NCBI RefSeq assembly: GCF_024639375.1
Contig: NZ_JAHEIM010000002.1
Span: forward strand, 62,001-126,000
DNA from: Rhodoluna sp.
GTDB lineage: Bacteria; Actinomycetota; Actinomycetes; Actinomycetales; Microbacteriaceae
DNA length: 64,000 nt
Direction of reading: 5' to 3'
In this document: positions 17,372 to 27,511 of the stretch, piece by piece
Position numbering within the stretch: position 1 is the first letter of the stretch
Layout: each line of letters starts with the position of its first letter
Program-made: the position numbers and the translations under genes
Notes under the pieces: model-generated
The model's input: only the letters and a program-made list of their open reading frames with translations
Databases searched by the model: none
What the model was told of the DNA's origin: nothing

Positions 17372-18127
17372 TTACTTCTTGTTGCCTTGTGCCGCAACTG
17401 CAGCAGCGCCAGCGGCAGCAGCCTCTGGGTCAAGGTATTCGCCGCCCTCAACGATTGGCTTGAAGTTTTCGTCTAGCTTGTAAACCAACGGAATTCCGGT
17501 TGGAATGTTTAGCTCGGCGATCTCATCATCTGAAACGTGGTCGAGGTGCTTTACCAATGCACGTAGCGAGTTGCCGTGTGCGGTAACCAAAACGGTCTTG
17601 CCCTCTTTTAGCGAAGGCTGAATGTCTGAAAGCCAATAAGGCAACATGCGCTCTAGAACATCTTTGAGGCATTCGGTCTTTGGCACATCTGAACCCAAGT
17701 CTGCATAACGCTCATCGTGAGCTTGCGAATACTTATCGTTGTCATCGATTGGCGGTGGTGGCACGTCATAGCTGCGGCGCCAGGTTTGGAACATCTCGGC
17801 ACCGTACTCTTCAAGAGTCTGTGCCTTGTCTTTGCCTTGCAACGCACCATAGTGACGCTCGTTCAAACGCCAGTCACGCTTCACGTCGATCCAGCTGCGG
17901 TCGGCGGCACTCAACGCAATGTGTGCGGTGTTGATTGCGCGCTTTAGGCGTGATGTGTAAAGCAGGTCTGGCTTTAGGCCTGACTCGGCTAGCAGTTCAC
18001 CTGCACGCTTGGCTTCTTCGCGACCTTGGTCGCTTAGGTCTACGTCTACCCATCCGGTAAACAAGTTCTTCTGGTTCCAGTCACTGTTTCCGTGACGCAA
18101 CAGGATCAATGTGTATTTAGCGGTCAT
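17372..18127 (-). CDS. gpmA: 2,3-bisphosphoglycerate-dependent phosphoglycerate mutase
   Basis: Interconverts 3- and 2-phosphoglycerate in glycolysis and gluconeogenesis. The 251 residues include the catalytic [10 protein letters not shown], the partner-loop [14 protein letters not shown] and the second histidine in [15 protein letters not shown]. The C-terminus ends in an Ala/Gly-rich tail ([16 protein letters not shown]). The ATG at 18127 matches the family N-terminus ([12 protein letters not shown]); longer readings add unrelated residues. Neighbourhood with senX3-regX3-phoU is conserved in Actinobacteria. Confidence 0.96.
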   Translation of the reverse strand: MTAKYTLILLRHGNSDWNQKNLFTGWVDVDLSDQGREEAKRAGELLAESGLKPDLLYTSRLKRAINTAHIALSAADRSWIDVKRDWRLNERHYGALQGKDKAQTLEEYGAEMFQTWRRSYDVPPPPIDDNDKYSQAHDERYADLGSDVPKTECLKDVLERMLPYWLSDIQPSLKEGKTVLVTAHGNSLRALVKHLDHVSDDEIAELNIPTGIPLVYKLDENFKPIVEGGEYLDPEAAAAGAAAVAAQGNKK

Positions 18128-18162
18128 GCGCTCAAGTTTAGAGGTTCGACTAGGTTGGTTTC

Positions 18163-18954
18163 GTGGCAGCAAAAAAGCCAATTGGCACAATCACTCGGGG
18201 AACCACCAACCCCAACCGACTTCGACGAATCGATCGGTACATTGCTGCCCTGCCTATTCTTCGAACCGCGGATGAGCCAATCGTGGTTGACCTTGGCTTT
18301 GGTGCCAGCCCAATAACCGCGATCGAGTTGCTGCAGCGCCTTCAAAAAGTGAATCGTGGCACACACGTGGTTGGCATCGAGATTGACCGCGAGCGAGTTG
18401 AGCGAGGGCTTGCCGTGGCCGGCCCCAACCTGCACTTCACCCACGGCGGCTTCGAAGTGCCCTTGCCTGCTGCGCTGGCTAACAGCGCCACAGTGATTCG
18501 CGCCTTCAATGTGTTGCGTCAGTATGACGAGAGCGAAGTGGCAGCGGCTTGGGCGCTAATGCAAAAGAGGCTTACGCCGGGTGGCGTGATTGTTGAAGGC
18601 ACCTGCGATGAAATTGGCCGACTGGCCAGCTGGGTCACCTTGGATGCCACCGGCCCGATTAGTTTCACAATTTCACTTCGACTGAGTGGCCTGGAAATGC
18701 CGAGCAAAGTTGCCGAGCGTCTGCCCAAGATTTTGATTCACCACAACCAACCCGGTGAAAAGATTCACGAGTTTTTGAGTGCCCTCGACATGGCGTGGCA
18801 AACGAATTCAGGCATTGGCGCATTTGGGGCAGCCCAACGCTGGGTTGCCAGTTGCAAACAGTTGGTTGAAGCGGGTTGGCCAATTGTTGGCGATCACAAA
18901 CGTTGGCGCTTGGGTGAAATCAGTTTGGATTGGAAAGCAGTGCAGCCAAACTAG
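18163..18954 (+). CDS. Class I SAM-dependent methyltransferase, substrate unknown
   Basis: A 263-residue protein with a Rossmann-type SAM site: motif [17 protein letters not shown], the acidic ribose-binding end of strand 2 in [15 protein letters not shown], and later strands ([13 protein letters not shown]). It has a GTG start 35 bases from the divergent gpmA start. Related proteins occur at this position in other Actinobacteria, without an assigned substrate as far as I know. It could modify RNA, protein or a small molecule. Confidence 0.8.
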   Translation: MAAKKPIGTITRGTTNPNRLRRIDRYIAALPILRTADEPIVVDLGFGASPITAIELLQRLQKVNRGTHVVGIEIDRERVERGLAVAGPNLHFTHGGFEVPLPAALANSATVIRAFNVLRQYDESEVAAAWALMQKRLTPGGVIVEGTCDEIGRLASWVTLDATGPISFTISLRLSGLEMPSKVAERLPKILIHHNQPGEKIHEFLSALDMAWQTNSGIGAFGAAQRWVASCKQLVEAGWPIVGDHKRWRLGEISLDWKAVQPN

Positions 18955-18966
18955 ATTTTGAGCTGC

Positions 18967-20043
18967 CTAGATAGTCGGCAATTCGGTGCGAGCGGCATCC
19001 TCAGTCATGCCACTGGCACACAACAGGTCGACCAATAACGGGCGCAGCAACAGCAAAACGCTTGCCTCGCGAATTTCGTTGGCGATGCCGAAGCGCTTTG
19101 GGTCAAGCTGGTGAATAATTTCAACGAACATTTCTTGAGCATCGCCACGAGCTTGTTCGTCCTCGAGACCACGCTGCAACATCGTGGTTGCGCTTCCAAT
19201 CTGATCGAACAAGTCAGCCAGGTATGGTCTGGCCTTGCCGTCGTCAACTAAAAAGTCAACGCGACGAACCACTACGCGCAAATTGCGAGTCGCAAGATCC
19301 ATGCCACGCATCAAGCGCACTTGTCCCGAAAGTTCATCGCGATATTTGCGAAGAAACGGCGAGATGCGCGAAACGGCAATTGCACTGTCGAGCGAGAGGC
19401 GCCAGTTGTCTACCAGCGGTTGAGACTTGCGCATCTGCGCGAGTGCCGCGTCGGCAACTCGGTTATCAACTCGGCGCACTGCAATCTCGAGTGCCTTTAG
19501 TGAATCAAGAAAAACAAAGAACAAAGCTTCACCGTCGTGCTTGGCCAAGCCGCGCGGGTCACGCGGAATCAACGCGGTGAAAAGTAATGCAGTTGCACCA
19601 CCGAGCAAACCATCAAGGCTACGGATAAATGCACCGCCCTCGGGCGCCGGCATGATGTAAACCAACATCGCCTGAATGCCAACCGTGAGTGCAAACGCAG
19701 CAGAACCGTTGATAAATCTTGCAGCGGTGAGACAAATCAACAGCACGAGTGCCATTTGCCAAACACCTGAGCCAATCACCCAAAGCAAAACTTCACTGAG
19801 TGCAATTCCCAGAATCATTCCAAAGGCTGTTTGCAGCACACGCTTCGGTCTGGCATCACGCGAAAAACCTAGCGAAGCAATGGTGACCGTAACCGCAAAG
19901 ATTGGATTGGTGTGCCCAAGCAAAAAATGAGCAATCGAAAAAGCGGCGGTGGCACCCAGAACAATTTGCAAAATCGGTGGCACCGATTGAATTACGCGTG
20001 ATGTTGATTCGCGCAAACTCCAGTGCAATTTTGGAGTTTTCAT
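18967..20043 (-). CDS. FUSC family integral membrane protein
   Basis: A 358-residue protein with about six hydrophobic segments in the first half (IVLGATAAFSIAHFL, FAVTVTIASLGFS, GMILGIALSEVLLWVIG, WQMALVLLICLTAARFI, FALTVGIQAMLVYI, GLLGGATALLFTALIP) and a helical cytoplasmic C-terminal half. This matches FUSC/aromatic-acid-exporter-like proteins (AaeB and YccS relatives), proposed to export organic acids. Its ATG overlaps the ygfZ stop by four bases (ATGA), implying one transcript with ygfZ and nitrobindin. Confidence 0.85.
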   Translation of the reverse strand: MKTPKLHWSLRESTSRVIQSVPPILQIVLGATAAFSIAHFLLGHTNPIFAVTVTIASLGFSRDARPKRVLQTAFGMILGIALSEVLLWVIGSGVWQMALVLLICLTAARFINGSAAFALTVGIQAMLVYIMPAPEGGAFIRSLDGLLGGATALLFTALIPRDPRGLAKHDGEALFFVFLDSLKALEIAVRRVDNRVADAALAQMRKSQPLVDNWRLSLDSAIAVSRISPFLRKYRDELSGQVRLMRGMDLATRNLRVVVRRVDFLVDDGKARPYLADLFDQIGSATTMLQRGLEDEQARGDAQEMFVEIIHQLDPKRFGIANEIREASVLLLLRPLLVDLLCASGMTEDAARTELPTI

Positions 20044-21077
20044 TTGTGCCTTCCGCCCATCAACAAATTGCGCTTCGGCAAATCCGCGGCCTTGCCAGCG
20101 CTAGCCGGCACGATTACTTCTTGGTTCGCGGCAATCGCCCCAACACTGCTTTCAACAACCAGGTGAGCTGCCTCGGGCACGCTTCGACTCAACAGCGCCA
20201 ATGCAATCGGGCCCATCTCATAATGGTTGGCCGCAACGGTGATCTTGCCTCGGATGGCTTCATCGCCAGCAACTCGAACCGCATCACCCGCATCGGGAAT
20301 TGCGTGCCCCGAACCATCGAGGTGCAAGAAAGTTAAGCGACGAGGCGGGTGACCAAGGTTGTGCACCTTGGCAATCGTTTCTTGGCCGCGGTAGCAACCC
20401 TTGCTCATGTGCACCGCGGTTGAAAGCCAATCAAATTCGTGAGGCAGAGCCTTGTCGTCAACTTCGGTGAGTTGGCGCGGGCGATGCGCTGCAACGCGCA
20501 CCGCGTCATAAGCCATTAGTCCGGCGGCTTCGTAATTTGCAGCAACTGCAACGATGTTGCTAGCCGCAATTAGGTTTTCGGTCCAAGGCCAAACTGCAGG
20601 TCGAGCCATTGAATAACGAACTCCACCGGCGACTACGCCCGGCCACGGATCCTGCCAAACCAAGGGCACACCATTAGAAACCTCGGCCTCAGTCAATGCC
20701 GCACCTAGGTGACCAACTACTGCGAAGTCATCCGAACGGTCTTGAATTTCAACTTTTTTGCGAAACACCATTTTGTTAAGCCAGGACAACAATGGTTCGC
20801 GGCCTTCTGCTTCAACAATCAACCAAGAAGTTTGACCGTCATCTAAGAAGTGGATTACCTGTTCGACGTGACCGTTCGGGTCTAGCAACAATGTTTCGGC
20901 AGAAACTCCAGGCGCCAGGTTTGAAAGATTTTGCGAGAGCAAAGAGTGCAACCAAGTTAGGCGATCTTCGCCACTCACGGTGATGATGCCCCGAGGGCCG
21001 AGTTCAACAATTGCTGTGCCGGCAACTAAATTGCGTTGCTCAATCATTGGGTTACCAAAATGTGCGGCAACACTCAT
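20040..21077 (-). CDS. ygfZ: Folate-binding protein YgfZ (GcvT-like, Fe-S cluster factor)
   Basis: A 345-residue GcvT-fold protein with the YgfZ signature KGCYRGQETIAK (conserved Cys) and the following HNLGHPPRRLTFL. YgfZ proteins bind tetrahydrofolate and support assembly or repair of certain iron-sulfur enzymes. The N-terminal GVSGEDRLTWLHSLLSQ block is typical. It sits two bases after the nitrobindin gene and overlaps the FUSC start, a common actinobacterial pairing. Confidence 0.92.
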   Translation of the reverse strand: MSVAAHFGNPMIEQRNLVAGTAIVELGPRGIITVSGEDRLTWLHSLLSQNLSNLAPGVSAETLLLDPNGHVEQVIHFLDDGQTSWLIVEAEGREPLLSWLNKMVFRKKVEIQDRSDDFAVVGHLGAALTEAEVSNGVPLVWQDPWPGVVAGGVRYSMARPAVWPWTENLIAASNIVAVAANYEAAGLMAYDAVRVAAHRPRQLTEVDDKALPHEFDWLSTAVHMSKGCYRGQETIAKVHNLGHPPRRLTFLHLDGSGHAIPDAGDAVRVAGDEAIRGKITVAANHYEMGPIALALLSRSVPEAAHLVVESSVGAIAANQEVIVPASAGKAADLPKRNLLMGGRHK

Positions 21078-21079
21078 GT

Positions 21080-21685
21080 TTACTCAACTCGTTCAAGGCG
21101 TGCAGATGCATGCGGCTTTAGGTCGCCGCCGGGTAACGCGATTTCCCAAACCCACAACAGTGCACCTTCAACCAAACCGAAAAGTCTGGTTGAGTGTCGA
21201 TAAGTTTTTGCACCTTCGAATGCAGCACCGTGTGCTGAGGCAAGGTCGATGCGAGCACCCTTGATTTTTCCGTTGTAAAGCTCGGCCATTCCACCCGGGT
21301 GCAACATTGAAACCTGAATGTCGAAGCCACCTTCTTTATTGCGCAACTTTTCGAGGTCTTCGTGGGTTTGCAAACTTGGAGTGCCGGTGCCTACCAAAAG
21401 GCCTGGGCCGTGATCGGCAGGTTCGGCTGGTCTAGCCAAGCGCCAGTAGCCAAGTTCACTTGGCAACGGAGTGCTGGAGTCGGCGATTAGTTCGGCCGAA
21501 GAAACATAGGTGAGGGCATTCGAGCCGTCGTGCGCAAATTCCATGCGCTGTTTGAACTCTTGTTCAATTGGGGCCTCGTCAGAATCATTCAACTTATAGC
21601 TGATGACTCCGGTCCCCTCCCATTTGCCAACTAGAAAGGCGAATGGGGTGAGCTCCAGAGGAAGACCTTCTGGAAGTACGAACAA
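21080..21685 (-). CDS. Nitrobindin-like heme-binding beta-barrel protein
   Basis: A 201-residue THAP4/DUF1794-like beta-barrel. The N-terminal GKWEGTG is the family GxWxGxG motif. The strand order and C-terminal STRLFGLVEGALLWVWEIA fit nitrobindins, which bind heme b and isomerise peroxynitrite to nitrate. The start appears to be TTG at 21685, right after the stop of a 38-codon gene (AAATAAGTTG), with AAGGG about 11 bases upstream. It is linked to ygfZ. Confidence 0.82.
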   Translation of the reverse strand: MFVLPEGLPLELTPFAFLVGKWEGTGVISYKLNDSDEAPIEQEFKQRMEFAHDGSNALTYVSSAELIADSSTPLPSELGYWRLARPAEPADHGPGLLVGTGTPSLQTHEDLEKLRNKEGGFDIQVSMLHPGGMAELYNGKIKGARIDLASAHGAAFEGAKTYRHSTRLFGLVEGALLWVWEIALPGGDLKPHASARLERVE

Positions 21686-21686
21686 C

Positions 21687-21803
21687 TTATTTCTGACCCT
21701 TGAACAACTTGTAAAGCACGAGGGCTGAAACAGCAGCGATGGCCAATGAAGCCAAAACCAAGAGGCCGGTGAAGAAAATCTCGAGAGCTAGAAGACTAAT
21801 CAT
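21687..21803 (-). CDS. 38-residue single-span membrane peptide
   Basis: ATG at 21803 to TAA at 21687 encodes a peptide with a hydrophobic core (FFTGLLVLASLAIAAVSALVL) and a basic end (YKLFKGQK). The stop lies one base before the presumed TTG start of nitrobindin, and nine bases separate its start from the upstream 87-residue membrane protein. This tight packing between real genes, together with the textbook membrane segment, suggests a real small gene. Function unknown. Confidence 0.55.
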   Translation of the reverse strand: MISLLALEIFFTGLLVLASLAIAAVSALVLYKLFKGQK

Positions 21804-21812
21804 GCAAAAAGT

Positions 21813-22076
21813 CTATCGGCTCAAAAAAATGTAGGCCGTGGCAATTGCCAGAATCAAGGTGCTGCCGCCGCCCACATAAATCAACTTGCGCACAAAGCCT
21901 TCAACATCGGCTTTGAAGAGGTGAATCACTGAAACCAAGGCGGTTGAACCAGCCAAGATGGCCCCAAAAGAGACTTCAATCAGATGGCCCTCAGCCGGAA
22001 AGCGCCAAATCAGAGCCACGGTGACAATTGCCACCAAAATCCAGATCGAAACGATCTCAGTCCACTTTGAGTTCAC
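21813..22076 (-). CDS. Small membrane protein with three predicted spans, unknown
   Basis: An 87-residue protein with three hydrophobic stretches: IVSIWILVAIVTVALIW, VSFGAILAGSTALVSVIHLF and LIYVGGGSTLILAIATAYIFL, linked by charged loops (KADVEGFVRK). No family is recognised. It is probably the first gene of the unit continuing through the 38-residue peptide, nitrobindin, ygfZ and FUSC. It is divergent from glnR with 66 bases between starts. Confidence 0.7.
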   Translation of the reverse strand: MNSKWTEIVSIWILVAIVTVALIWRFPAEGHLIEVSFGAILAGSTALVSVIHLFKADVEGFVRKLIYVGGGSTLILAIATAYIFLSR

Positions 22077-22142
22077 AAAACCATCATGCCCTACGCCTCA
22101 GGCCAACTGGCTTAGACTTACAGCACCAGTTTGGAGAGAGAC

Positions 22143-22829
22143 ATGGCCCAGCTTCTAGTTCTGTCGGCATCGACCGACAAAGAAGTTTTGCCTGCGCTCG
22201 GGTTTCTGAGCCACCGCATTCGCTACATGGCCGCCGAACCAGCCAACCTGGTTAGCGCCCCTGGCCACGACCTCATTTTCTTGGATGGCCGCAGCGATCT
22301 CGCCGGCGCAAAATCCCTAGCCAAAATTCTGGTGACCACCGGCCTAACCGCACCGCTCATCTTGGTGCTTCGCGAAGGCGGCCTGGCTGCAGTCTCGGGT
22401 GACTGGGGCGTGCACGACGTAATTCTTGAGAACGCCGGCCCTGGTGAAATCGATGCCCGCATTCGCTTGGCGCTTAGCCGCCGCCTAATTGCTGAGGGCC
22501 AAGACAAGATTCACGCCTCGGGCGTTGTGATTGACGAGGCCAGCTACTCGGCCAAAGTGCATGGCCGCTCACTTGACCTCACATATAAAGAGTTTGAGCT
22601 TTTGCGCTTTTTGGCCCAGCACCCAGGCCGCGTATTCACCCGCGAGCAGTTGCTCAGCGAGGTTTGGGGCTACGACTACTTTGGTGGCACCCGCACTGTG
22701 GATGTCCACATCCGTCGCCTAAGAGCGAAGCTCGAAGACCTGGATACCTTGATTGGCACCGTTCGAAACGTGGGCTACCGCTTCAATTTGTCTGAAGAAG
22801 ACGCCGAAATGGCCGACGCCGGGTATTAA
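22143..22829 (+). CDS. glnR: GlnR, OmpR-type orphan nitrogen regulator
   Basis: A 228-residue regulator controlling nitrogen assimilation in Actinobacteria. The receiver domain is atypical, with [22 protein letters not shown] and [17 protein letters not shown] closely matching GlnR, and lacks the full acidic pocket of phosphorylated receivers. GlnR is known to work without a cognate kinase, as a homodimer. The winged helix holds [48 protein letters not shown]-type sequence, near-identical to the family. The ATG at 22143 gives the family N-terminus. Nitrogen-metabolism targets are outside the window. Confidence 0.93.
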   Translation: MAQLLVLSASTDKEVLPALGFLSHRIRYMAAEPANLVSAPGHDLIFLDGRSDLAGAKSLAKILVTTGLTAPLILVLREGGLAAVSGDWGVHDVILENAGPGEIDARIRLALSRRLIAEGQDKIHASGVVIDEASYSAKVHGRSLDLTYKEFELLRFLAQHPGRVFTREQLLSEVWGYDYFGGTRTVDVHIRRLRAKLEDLDTLIGTVRNVGYRFNLSEEDAEMADAGY

Positions 22830-22872
22830 TTCGTTTACCTTGTGGCAACCATAAGATGACAAGATTGCTCAC

Positions 22873-25002
22873 ATGTCTTCTGAAGAAACCATGGCCATCT
22901 CTGTGCCCGAATCAAGCCTCGAGTACCCAGCCGACCGTTTTCTAGACCGCGAGCTCAGTTGGTTGGCTTTTAACCAGCGCGTGCTTGAACTGGCCGAGGA
23001 TCCAAAGCTTTATTTGCTAGAGCGCGTTAACTTCTTGGCGATCTTTGCCTCAAACCTCGACGAGTTCTTCATGGTTCGCGTTGCCGGCCTAAAGCGCCGC
23101 ATTGCAACTGGTTTGGCAGTTGAGTCAAGCTCTGGTCTTTCACCTCAAGAAGTGCTTAGCGAAATTAGCCGCGAGGCGCACGCACTGCAAGAGCGTCACG
23201 CAAACCTATTCATCAAAGATGTAAAGCCGGCGCTTGAGGCGCAGGGAATTCGTTTGGTGCGTTGGGCTGAGCTAGATGCAACCGAAAAATCGGCTTTGCA
23301 CGATTACTTCCAAAACCAAATCTTCCCGGTGCTAACTCCACTTGCAGTTGACCCGGCTCACCCGTTCCCTTACATCTCTGGATTGTCACTAAACCTTGCA
23401 GTTGTAGTGCAGAACCCTGAAACCGGCAAGGAGCACTTTGCTCGTGTAAAGGTTCCGCCACTTCTTCCTCGCTTTGTTCGCATCCCAGGCAACACTGGCG
23501 TCAACGATGTGCGCTTTGTTCCACTAGAAGATGTAATTGGCGAATTCTTGTCATTGCTGTTCCCTGGCATGCAGGTGCTGCAACACCACACCTTTAGAGT
23601 GACTCGCAACGAAGACCTTGAGGTTGACGAAGACGAAGGTGAGAACCTGCTTCTTGCTCTAGAAAAAGAATTGCTTCGCCGTCGCTTTGGCCCACCGGTT
23701 CGTCTAGAAGTTGCAAACGACATCAACCCACAAATTCTTGAGTTATTGGTTCGTGAGCTAGACATCTCTGAAGAAGACGTTTACAACTTGCCTTCACCGC
23801 TTGACCTTCGCGGGCTTTTTGAAATCTCTGGCATCAAGCGCCCTGAGTTGCACTACCCAGCGCACCAGGTAATCACCAACCGCTTCTTGCAACCGGTTGA
23901 AGACAAAGACGTAAGCATCTTTTCGGCGATGCGTCAGCGCGACATTCTGCTGCACCACCCATACGAGTCATTCTCAACTTCGGTGCAGGCGTTCGTTCAG
24001 CAGGCTGCTGCCGACCCTAAGGTTCTGGCAATCAAGCAGACCCTTTACCGCACCTCGGGTGACTCACCAATTGTTGACGCTTTGATTGCTGCCGCAGAGG
24101 CTGGCAAGCAGGTTCTGGCATTGGTTGAAATCAAGGCACGTTTCGACGAGCAGAACAACATCGCTTGGGCTCGAAAGCTTGAGCAGGCCGGCGTGCACGT
24201 GGTTTACGGCATCGTGGGTTTGAAGACTCACTGCAAGTTGGCCTTGGTTATTCGTCAAGAGGCTGGCCAGTTGCGTCGCTACTGCCACGTTGGCACCGGA
24301 AACTACAACCCGAAGACCGCTCGTTTCTATGAGGACTACGGCCTACTTACCGCTCGCGAATCGGTTGGCGAAGACCTAACCAAGTTGTTCAACCAGCTTT
24401 CTGGCTATGCGCCTGAAGCCGAGTTCAAATCACTGCTGGTTTCACCAAACGGTGTGCGCGATGGCTTGCTTGAACGCGTTGATCGCGAGATTGAATTTAA
24501 GAAAGCCGGCAAAGATGCACGCGTTCGCGTGAAGGTTAACTCGCTGGTTGATGAGCAAGTTATCGATGCGCTTTACAAGGCTTCAAAGGCGGGCGTAAAG
24601 GTTGAGGTTTTGGTGCGCGGCATGTGTGCACTTCGCCCAGGCGTGCCTGGTCTAAGTGAAAACATCACCGTGCGTTCAATTCTTGGTCGCTACCTTGAGC
24701 ACTCACGCGTGTTCACCTTCTTGGGTGGCGGCGACCCAGCAGTGTTTATCGGTTCTGCCGACATGATGCACCGCAACCTAGACCGCCGAGTTGAAGCTTT
24801 GGTTCGTTTGTCGCAGCCAGACCACATTCGCGAAATGAACTCTATGTTTGATCTAGCAATGGATGACGGTTCGGCTTCTTGGCACCTTGGCCCAGATGGC
24901 AAGTGGAGTAGATTCAAGTACGACCGTGATGGCGCCAACCTGGTTGACGTGCAAGACAAGATCATGGCTGACGTGTATGCGAAGAGGAAGCAACGTAGCT
25001 AA
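22873..25002 (+). CDS. ppk1: Polyphosphate kinase 1
   Basis: Reversibly transfers the ATP gamma-phosphate to inorganic polyphosphate. The 709 residues are full length: N domain ([32 protein letters not shown]), head domain, and two phospholipase-D-like C domains with [25 protein letters not shown] (autophosphorylated His) and [12 protein letters not shown]. The ATG could be 22873 or 22891. Its TAA overlaps the mutT1 ATG as TAATG. Placement after glnR and not far from the phoU region links phosphate storage with nutrient control. Confidence 0.97.
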   Translation: MSSEETMAISVPESSLEYPADRFLDRELSWLAFNQRVLELAEDPKLYLLERVNFLAIFASNLDEFFMVRVAGLKRRIATGLAVESSSGLSPQEVLSEISREAHALQERHANLFIKDVKPALEAQGIRLVRWAELDATEKSALHDYFQNQIFPVLTPLAVDPAHPFPYISGLSLNLAVVVQNPETGKEHFARVKVPPLLPRFVRIPGNTGVNDVRFVPLEDVIGEFLSLLFPGMQVLQHHTFRVTRNEDLEVDEDEGENLLLALEKELLRRRFGPPVRLEVANDINPQILELLVRELDISEEDVYNLPSPLDLRGLFEISGIKRPELHYPAHQVITNRFLQPVEDKDVSIFSAMRQRDILLHHPYESFSTSVQAFVQQAAADPKVLAIKQTLYRTSGDSPIVDALIAAAEAGKQVLALVEIKARFDEQNNIAWARKLEQAGVHVVYGIVGLKTHCKLALVIRQEAGQLRRYCHVGTGNYNPKTARFYEDYGLLTARESVGEDLTKLFNQLSGYAPEAEFKSLLVSPNGVRDGLLERVDREIEFKKAGKDARVRVKVNSLVDEQVIDALYKASKAGVKVEVLVRGMCALRPGVPGLSENITVRSILGRYLEHSRVFTFLGGGDPAVFIGSADMMHRNLDRRVEALVRLSQPDHIREMNSMFDLAMDDGSASWHLGPDGKWSRFKYDRDGANLVDVQDKIMADVYAKRKQRS

Positions 25003-25958
25003 TGCCGATTTATGCTGCTGGAGCTCTGCTGTGGCGCGAAGTAAATGGGGAACTTCTTGTTGCAATGATTCACCGCGCCCGTCGCAACGACTGGAGCTGG
25101 CCTAAGGGCAAACTTGACCCGGGTGAAACTCTGCCTCAAACTGCTGTGCGCGAAATTCACGAAGAAACTGGTTTGAAAATCAAACTCGGCCCGTTTCTAG
25201 ATGTGATGAAGTACCACGTTCCATCTGGCCAACCAAAAGAAGTTCACTATTGGTCTGCGCGCGTAACCGACGCTGCGCTGAGGCGCTCAACGTTTGAGCC
25301 GGGCGAAGAAGTGGCCAAGGTGGAATGGAAAACTCCCGAAGAAGCGCGCGCGCTGCTTACCTATTCGGTGGATCACAACGTTTTGGATAAATTTTTAGTG
25401 TTGCACGCAGCTGAACTGCACAGGACCAAACCGATTATTATTTTGCGCCATGCTAAGGCAACCCCACGATCTGATTGGAAGGGTGGCAAAAACGTTGAAG
25501 ACGGAATGCGTCCGCTGCTTCCGGCCGGTTTTGATCAGGCAAAAAAACTTGTTCCATTGATTTCTGCCTTCGGCCCAACCCGAGTAGTCACCAGCCCCTG
25601 GGAGCGCTGCTTCACCACGGTTTACCCATATGCCAAATTCCGCAATCTCACAATTGTTGAGCGCTCACAGCTAAGTGAACTCGGCAACAAAAAAGGCCCG
25701 AAGCGCACCCAAAAGGTGGTCAAAGATCTGATTGCTAAAAATTGTTCGGCGGTTGTGTGCTCGCACCGCCCAGCACTGCCAACCATTCTCGAAACTTTTG
25801 TGCCTCATGGCGAATGGCAACATGTCGCTGCAATCAAAGAGGCTACCGATTTGAAGCCAGCCGAGATGCTCGTAGTTCACATCGCTAAAAAGGGCGACAA
25901 GCGCAAAATTGTGTCGGTTGAACGTCACACCACCGAGACCCCGCCAGACAAGATTTAG
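25002..25958 (+). CDS. mutT1: MutT1-type Nudix hydrolase fused to histidine phosphatase
   Basis: A 318-residue two-domain protein. Residues about 1-140 are a Nudix hydrolase with an intact Nudix box (GKLDPGETLPQTAVREIHEE, then TG). Residues about 145-318 are an RHG/SixA-type phosphatase with IILRHAKATPRSDW and a second His in CSHRPALP. Mycobacterial MutT1 has this layout and acts on 8-oxo-dGTP/GTP and diadenosine polyphosphates. TAATG coupling to ppk1 is conserved in Actinobacteria and may join nucleotide-pool sanitation with polyphosphate turnover. Confidence 0.9.
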   Translation: MPIYAAGALLWREVNGELLVAMIHRARRNDWSWPKGKLDPGETLPQTAVREIHEETGLKIKLGPFLDVMKYHVPSGQPKEVHYWSARVTDAALRRSTFEPGEEVAKVEWKTPEEARALLTYSVDHNVLDKFLVLHAAELHRTKPIIILRHAKATPRSDWKGGKNVEDGMRPLLPAGFDQAKKLVPLISAFGPTRVVTSPWERCFTTVYPYAKFRNLTIVERSQLSELGNKKGPKRTQKVVKDLIAKNCSAVVCSHRPALPTILETFVPHGEWQHVAAIKEATDLKPAEMLVVHIAKKGDKRKIVSVERHTTETPPDKI

Positions 25959-25973
25959 CCGTAGGGTGAAGGC

Positions 25974-27485
25974 ATGAACGATTCAGCGAGCGCTGGCCTT
26001 CCACTCTTGCGCAGTGCCGATGGCAAACCTGCCCTGTGCCTTGTCACCGGTGCCACCGGATATATTGGCGGCCGTCTGATTATCGAGCTGCTGAAGCACG
26101 GCTATCGAGTTCGTGTGCTGGCTAGAAATGCGTCCCGCCTCAAAACACATCCGTGGATTGACCAGGTTGAAGTAGTTGAAGGCGACGCCATGAATGAACT
26201 CGCCCTCAAAGATGCGTTGACCGGCGTTGACGTCGCCTATTACCTGCTTCATGCACTGATGTCGAAAGACAACTTTGAAGAACAAGAGCACGAAATGGCT
26301 GAACTTTTCAGTCGTGTTGCGTTGCAAAACAAAGTGCGTCGCATTGTTTATCTAGGTGGAATCATTGCGCCAAACCAAACCATGTCACCTCACCTGCAGG
26401 CGCGCGCCGACACCGGTGAAATTTTGCGCAAGTCAGGTGTGCCAACCATCGAGTTGCGCGCCGGCGTTGTGATTGGCTCGGGTTCAGCATCGTTTGAAAT
26501 GTTGCGCTACTTGACTGAGCGTTTGCCAATCATGACTGTTCCAAAATGGGTAAACGTGCGCATTCAGCCGATCGCCATTCGCGATGTGTTGCGTTACCTA
26601 GTTGGTGCCGCAGCGTTGCCGCCAGAAATTTCAGACGCATTCGATATCGGTGGGCCACAGGTTTTCACTTACAAAGAGATGATGCAGCAATACGCCGAAG
26701 CCGCTGGTCTGCGTCGTCGAATCATCATTCCGGTGCCGGTGTTGACACCGCGACTTTCAAGTGGCTGGGTTGGTCTTGTGACACCCGTGCCTTACACGCT
26801 GGCCAAGCGATTGGTGGCGAGCCTTAAGAACGAAGTGGTTGCTGCGGATGATCGCATCCGAGGTTTAATTGCAGACCCAGCTGATGGCCTAACCCCTTTT
26901 AAGCGCGCAGTGCGATTGGCGCTCACCAAGATCAAAGACGCACGAGTTGAAACTCGTTGGAGTGACGCTTCGGTGCCGGGCACACCATCTGAGCCGCTAC
27001 CTACTGACCCCGACTGGGCCGGTGGCACGCTCTATAAAGATGTTCGCGTGGTGCACACCAGCGACTCAGTTGCAGAAGTTTGGAAACGCATCGAGAGCAT
27101 TGGTGGCGATCACGGTTATTCAACTGCCACTTGGGCTTGGGAATTGCGCGGCCTTGCCGACCGCATGATTGGTGGCGTTGGTTTGCGCCGCGGTCGACGT
27201 GATCCAAATCATTTGCAGGTTGGTGACGCCGTGGATTTTTGGCGTGTGGAAGCACTCAACAAGAATCAGTTGCTTCGCTTGCGTGCCGAAATGAAAATGC
27301 CAGGTCTAGCCTGGTTGGAATTTGCAGTTGAACCAGACCCTGAGACAAGTGGTTCGATTCTCACCCAGGTGGCAATCTATGCTCCGCGCGGATTGCTGGG
27401 GCACGCCTATTGGTGGGCAGTCTGGCCAATGCACGGTTTGGTATTTCCTTCAATGGCTCGCTACTGCGCACAAGGCAAGAAATAA
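25974..27485 (+). CDS. NAD(P)-binding SDR-like protein with DUF2867 domain (YbjT-like)
   Basis: A 503-residue fusion. Residues about 20-300 form an atypical extended SDR/NmrA-like Rossmann domain with TGATGYIGGRLI, VEVVEGDAMNELAL and YYLLHALMS; residues about 340-503 match DUF2867, seen in long YbjT-family proteins (GVGLRRGRRDPNHLQVGDAVDFWRV). The function is undefined; quinone or nucleotide-sugar reduction is often guessed. It follows mutT1 by 15 bases and precedes a DMT transporter by 26, all on the plus strand. Confidence 0.85.
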   Translation: MNDSASAGLPLLRSADGKPALCLVTGATGYIGGRLIIELLKHGYRVRVLARNASRLKTHPWIDQVEVVEGDAMNELALKDALTGVDVAYYLLHALMSKDNFEEQEHEMAELFSRVALQNKVRRIVYLGGIIAPNQTMSPHLQARADTGEILRKSGVPTIELRAGVVIGSGSASFEMLRYLTERLPIMTVPKWVNVRIQPIAIRDVLRYLVGAAALPPEISDAFDIGGPQVFTYKEMMQQYAEAAGLRRRIIIPVPVLTPRLSSGWVGLVTPVPYTLAKRLVASLKNEVVAADDRIRGLIADPADGLTPFKRAVRLALTKIKDARVETRWSDASVPGTPSEPLPTDPDWAGGTLYKDVRVVHTSDSVAEVWKRIESIGGDHGYSTATWAWELRGLADRMIGGVGLRRGRRDPNHLQVGDAVDFWRVEALNKNQLLRLRAEMKMPGLAWLEFAVEPDPETSGSILTQVAIYAPRGLLGHAYWWAVWPMHGLVFPSMARYCAQGKK

Positions 27486-27511
27486 AACCTTTCTCTAAAT
27501 AGACTGGCTTG

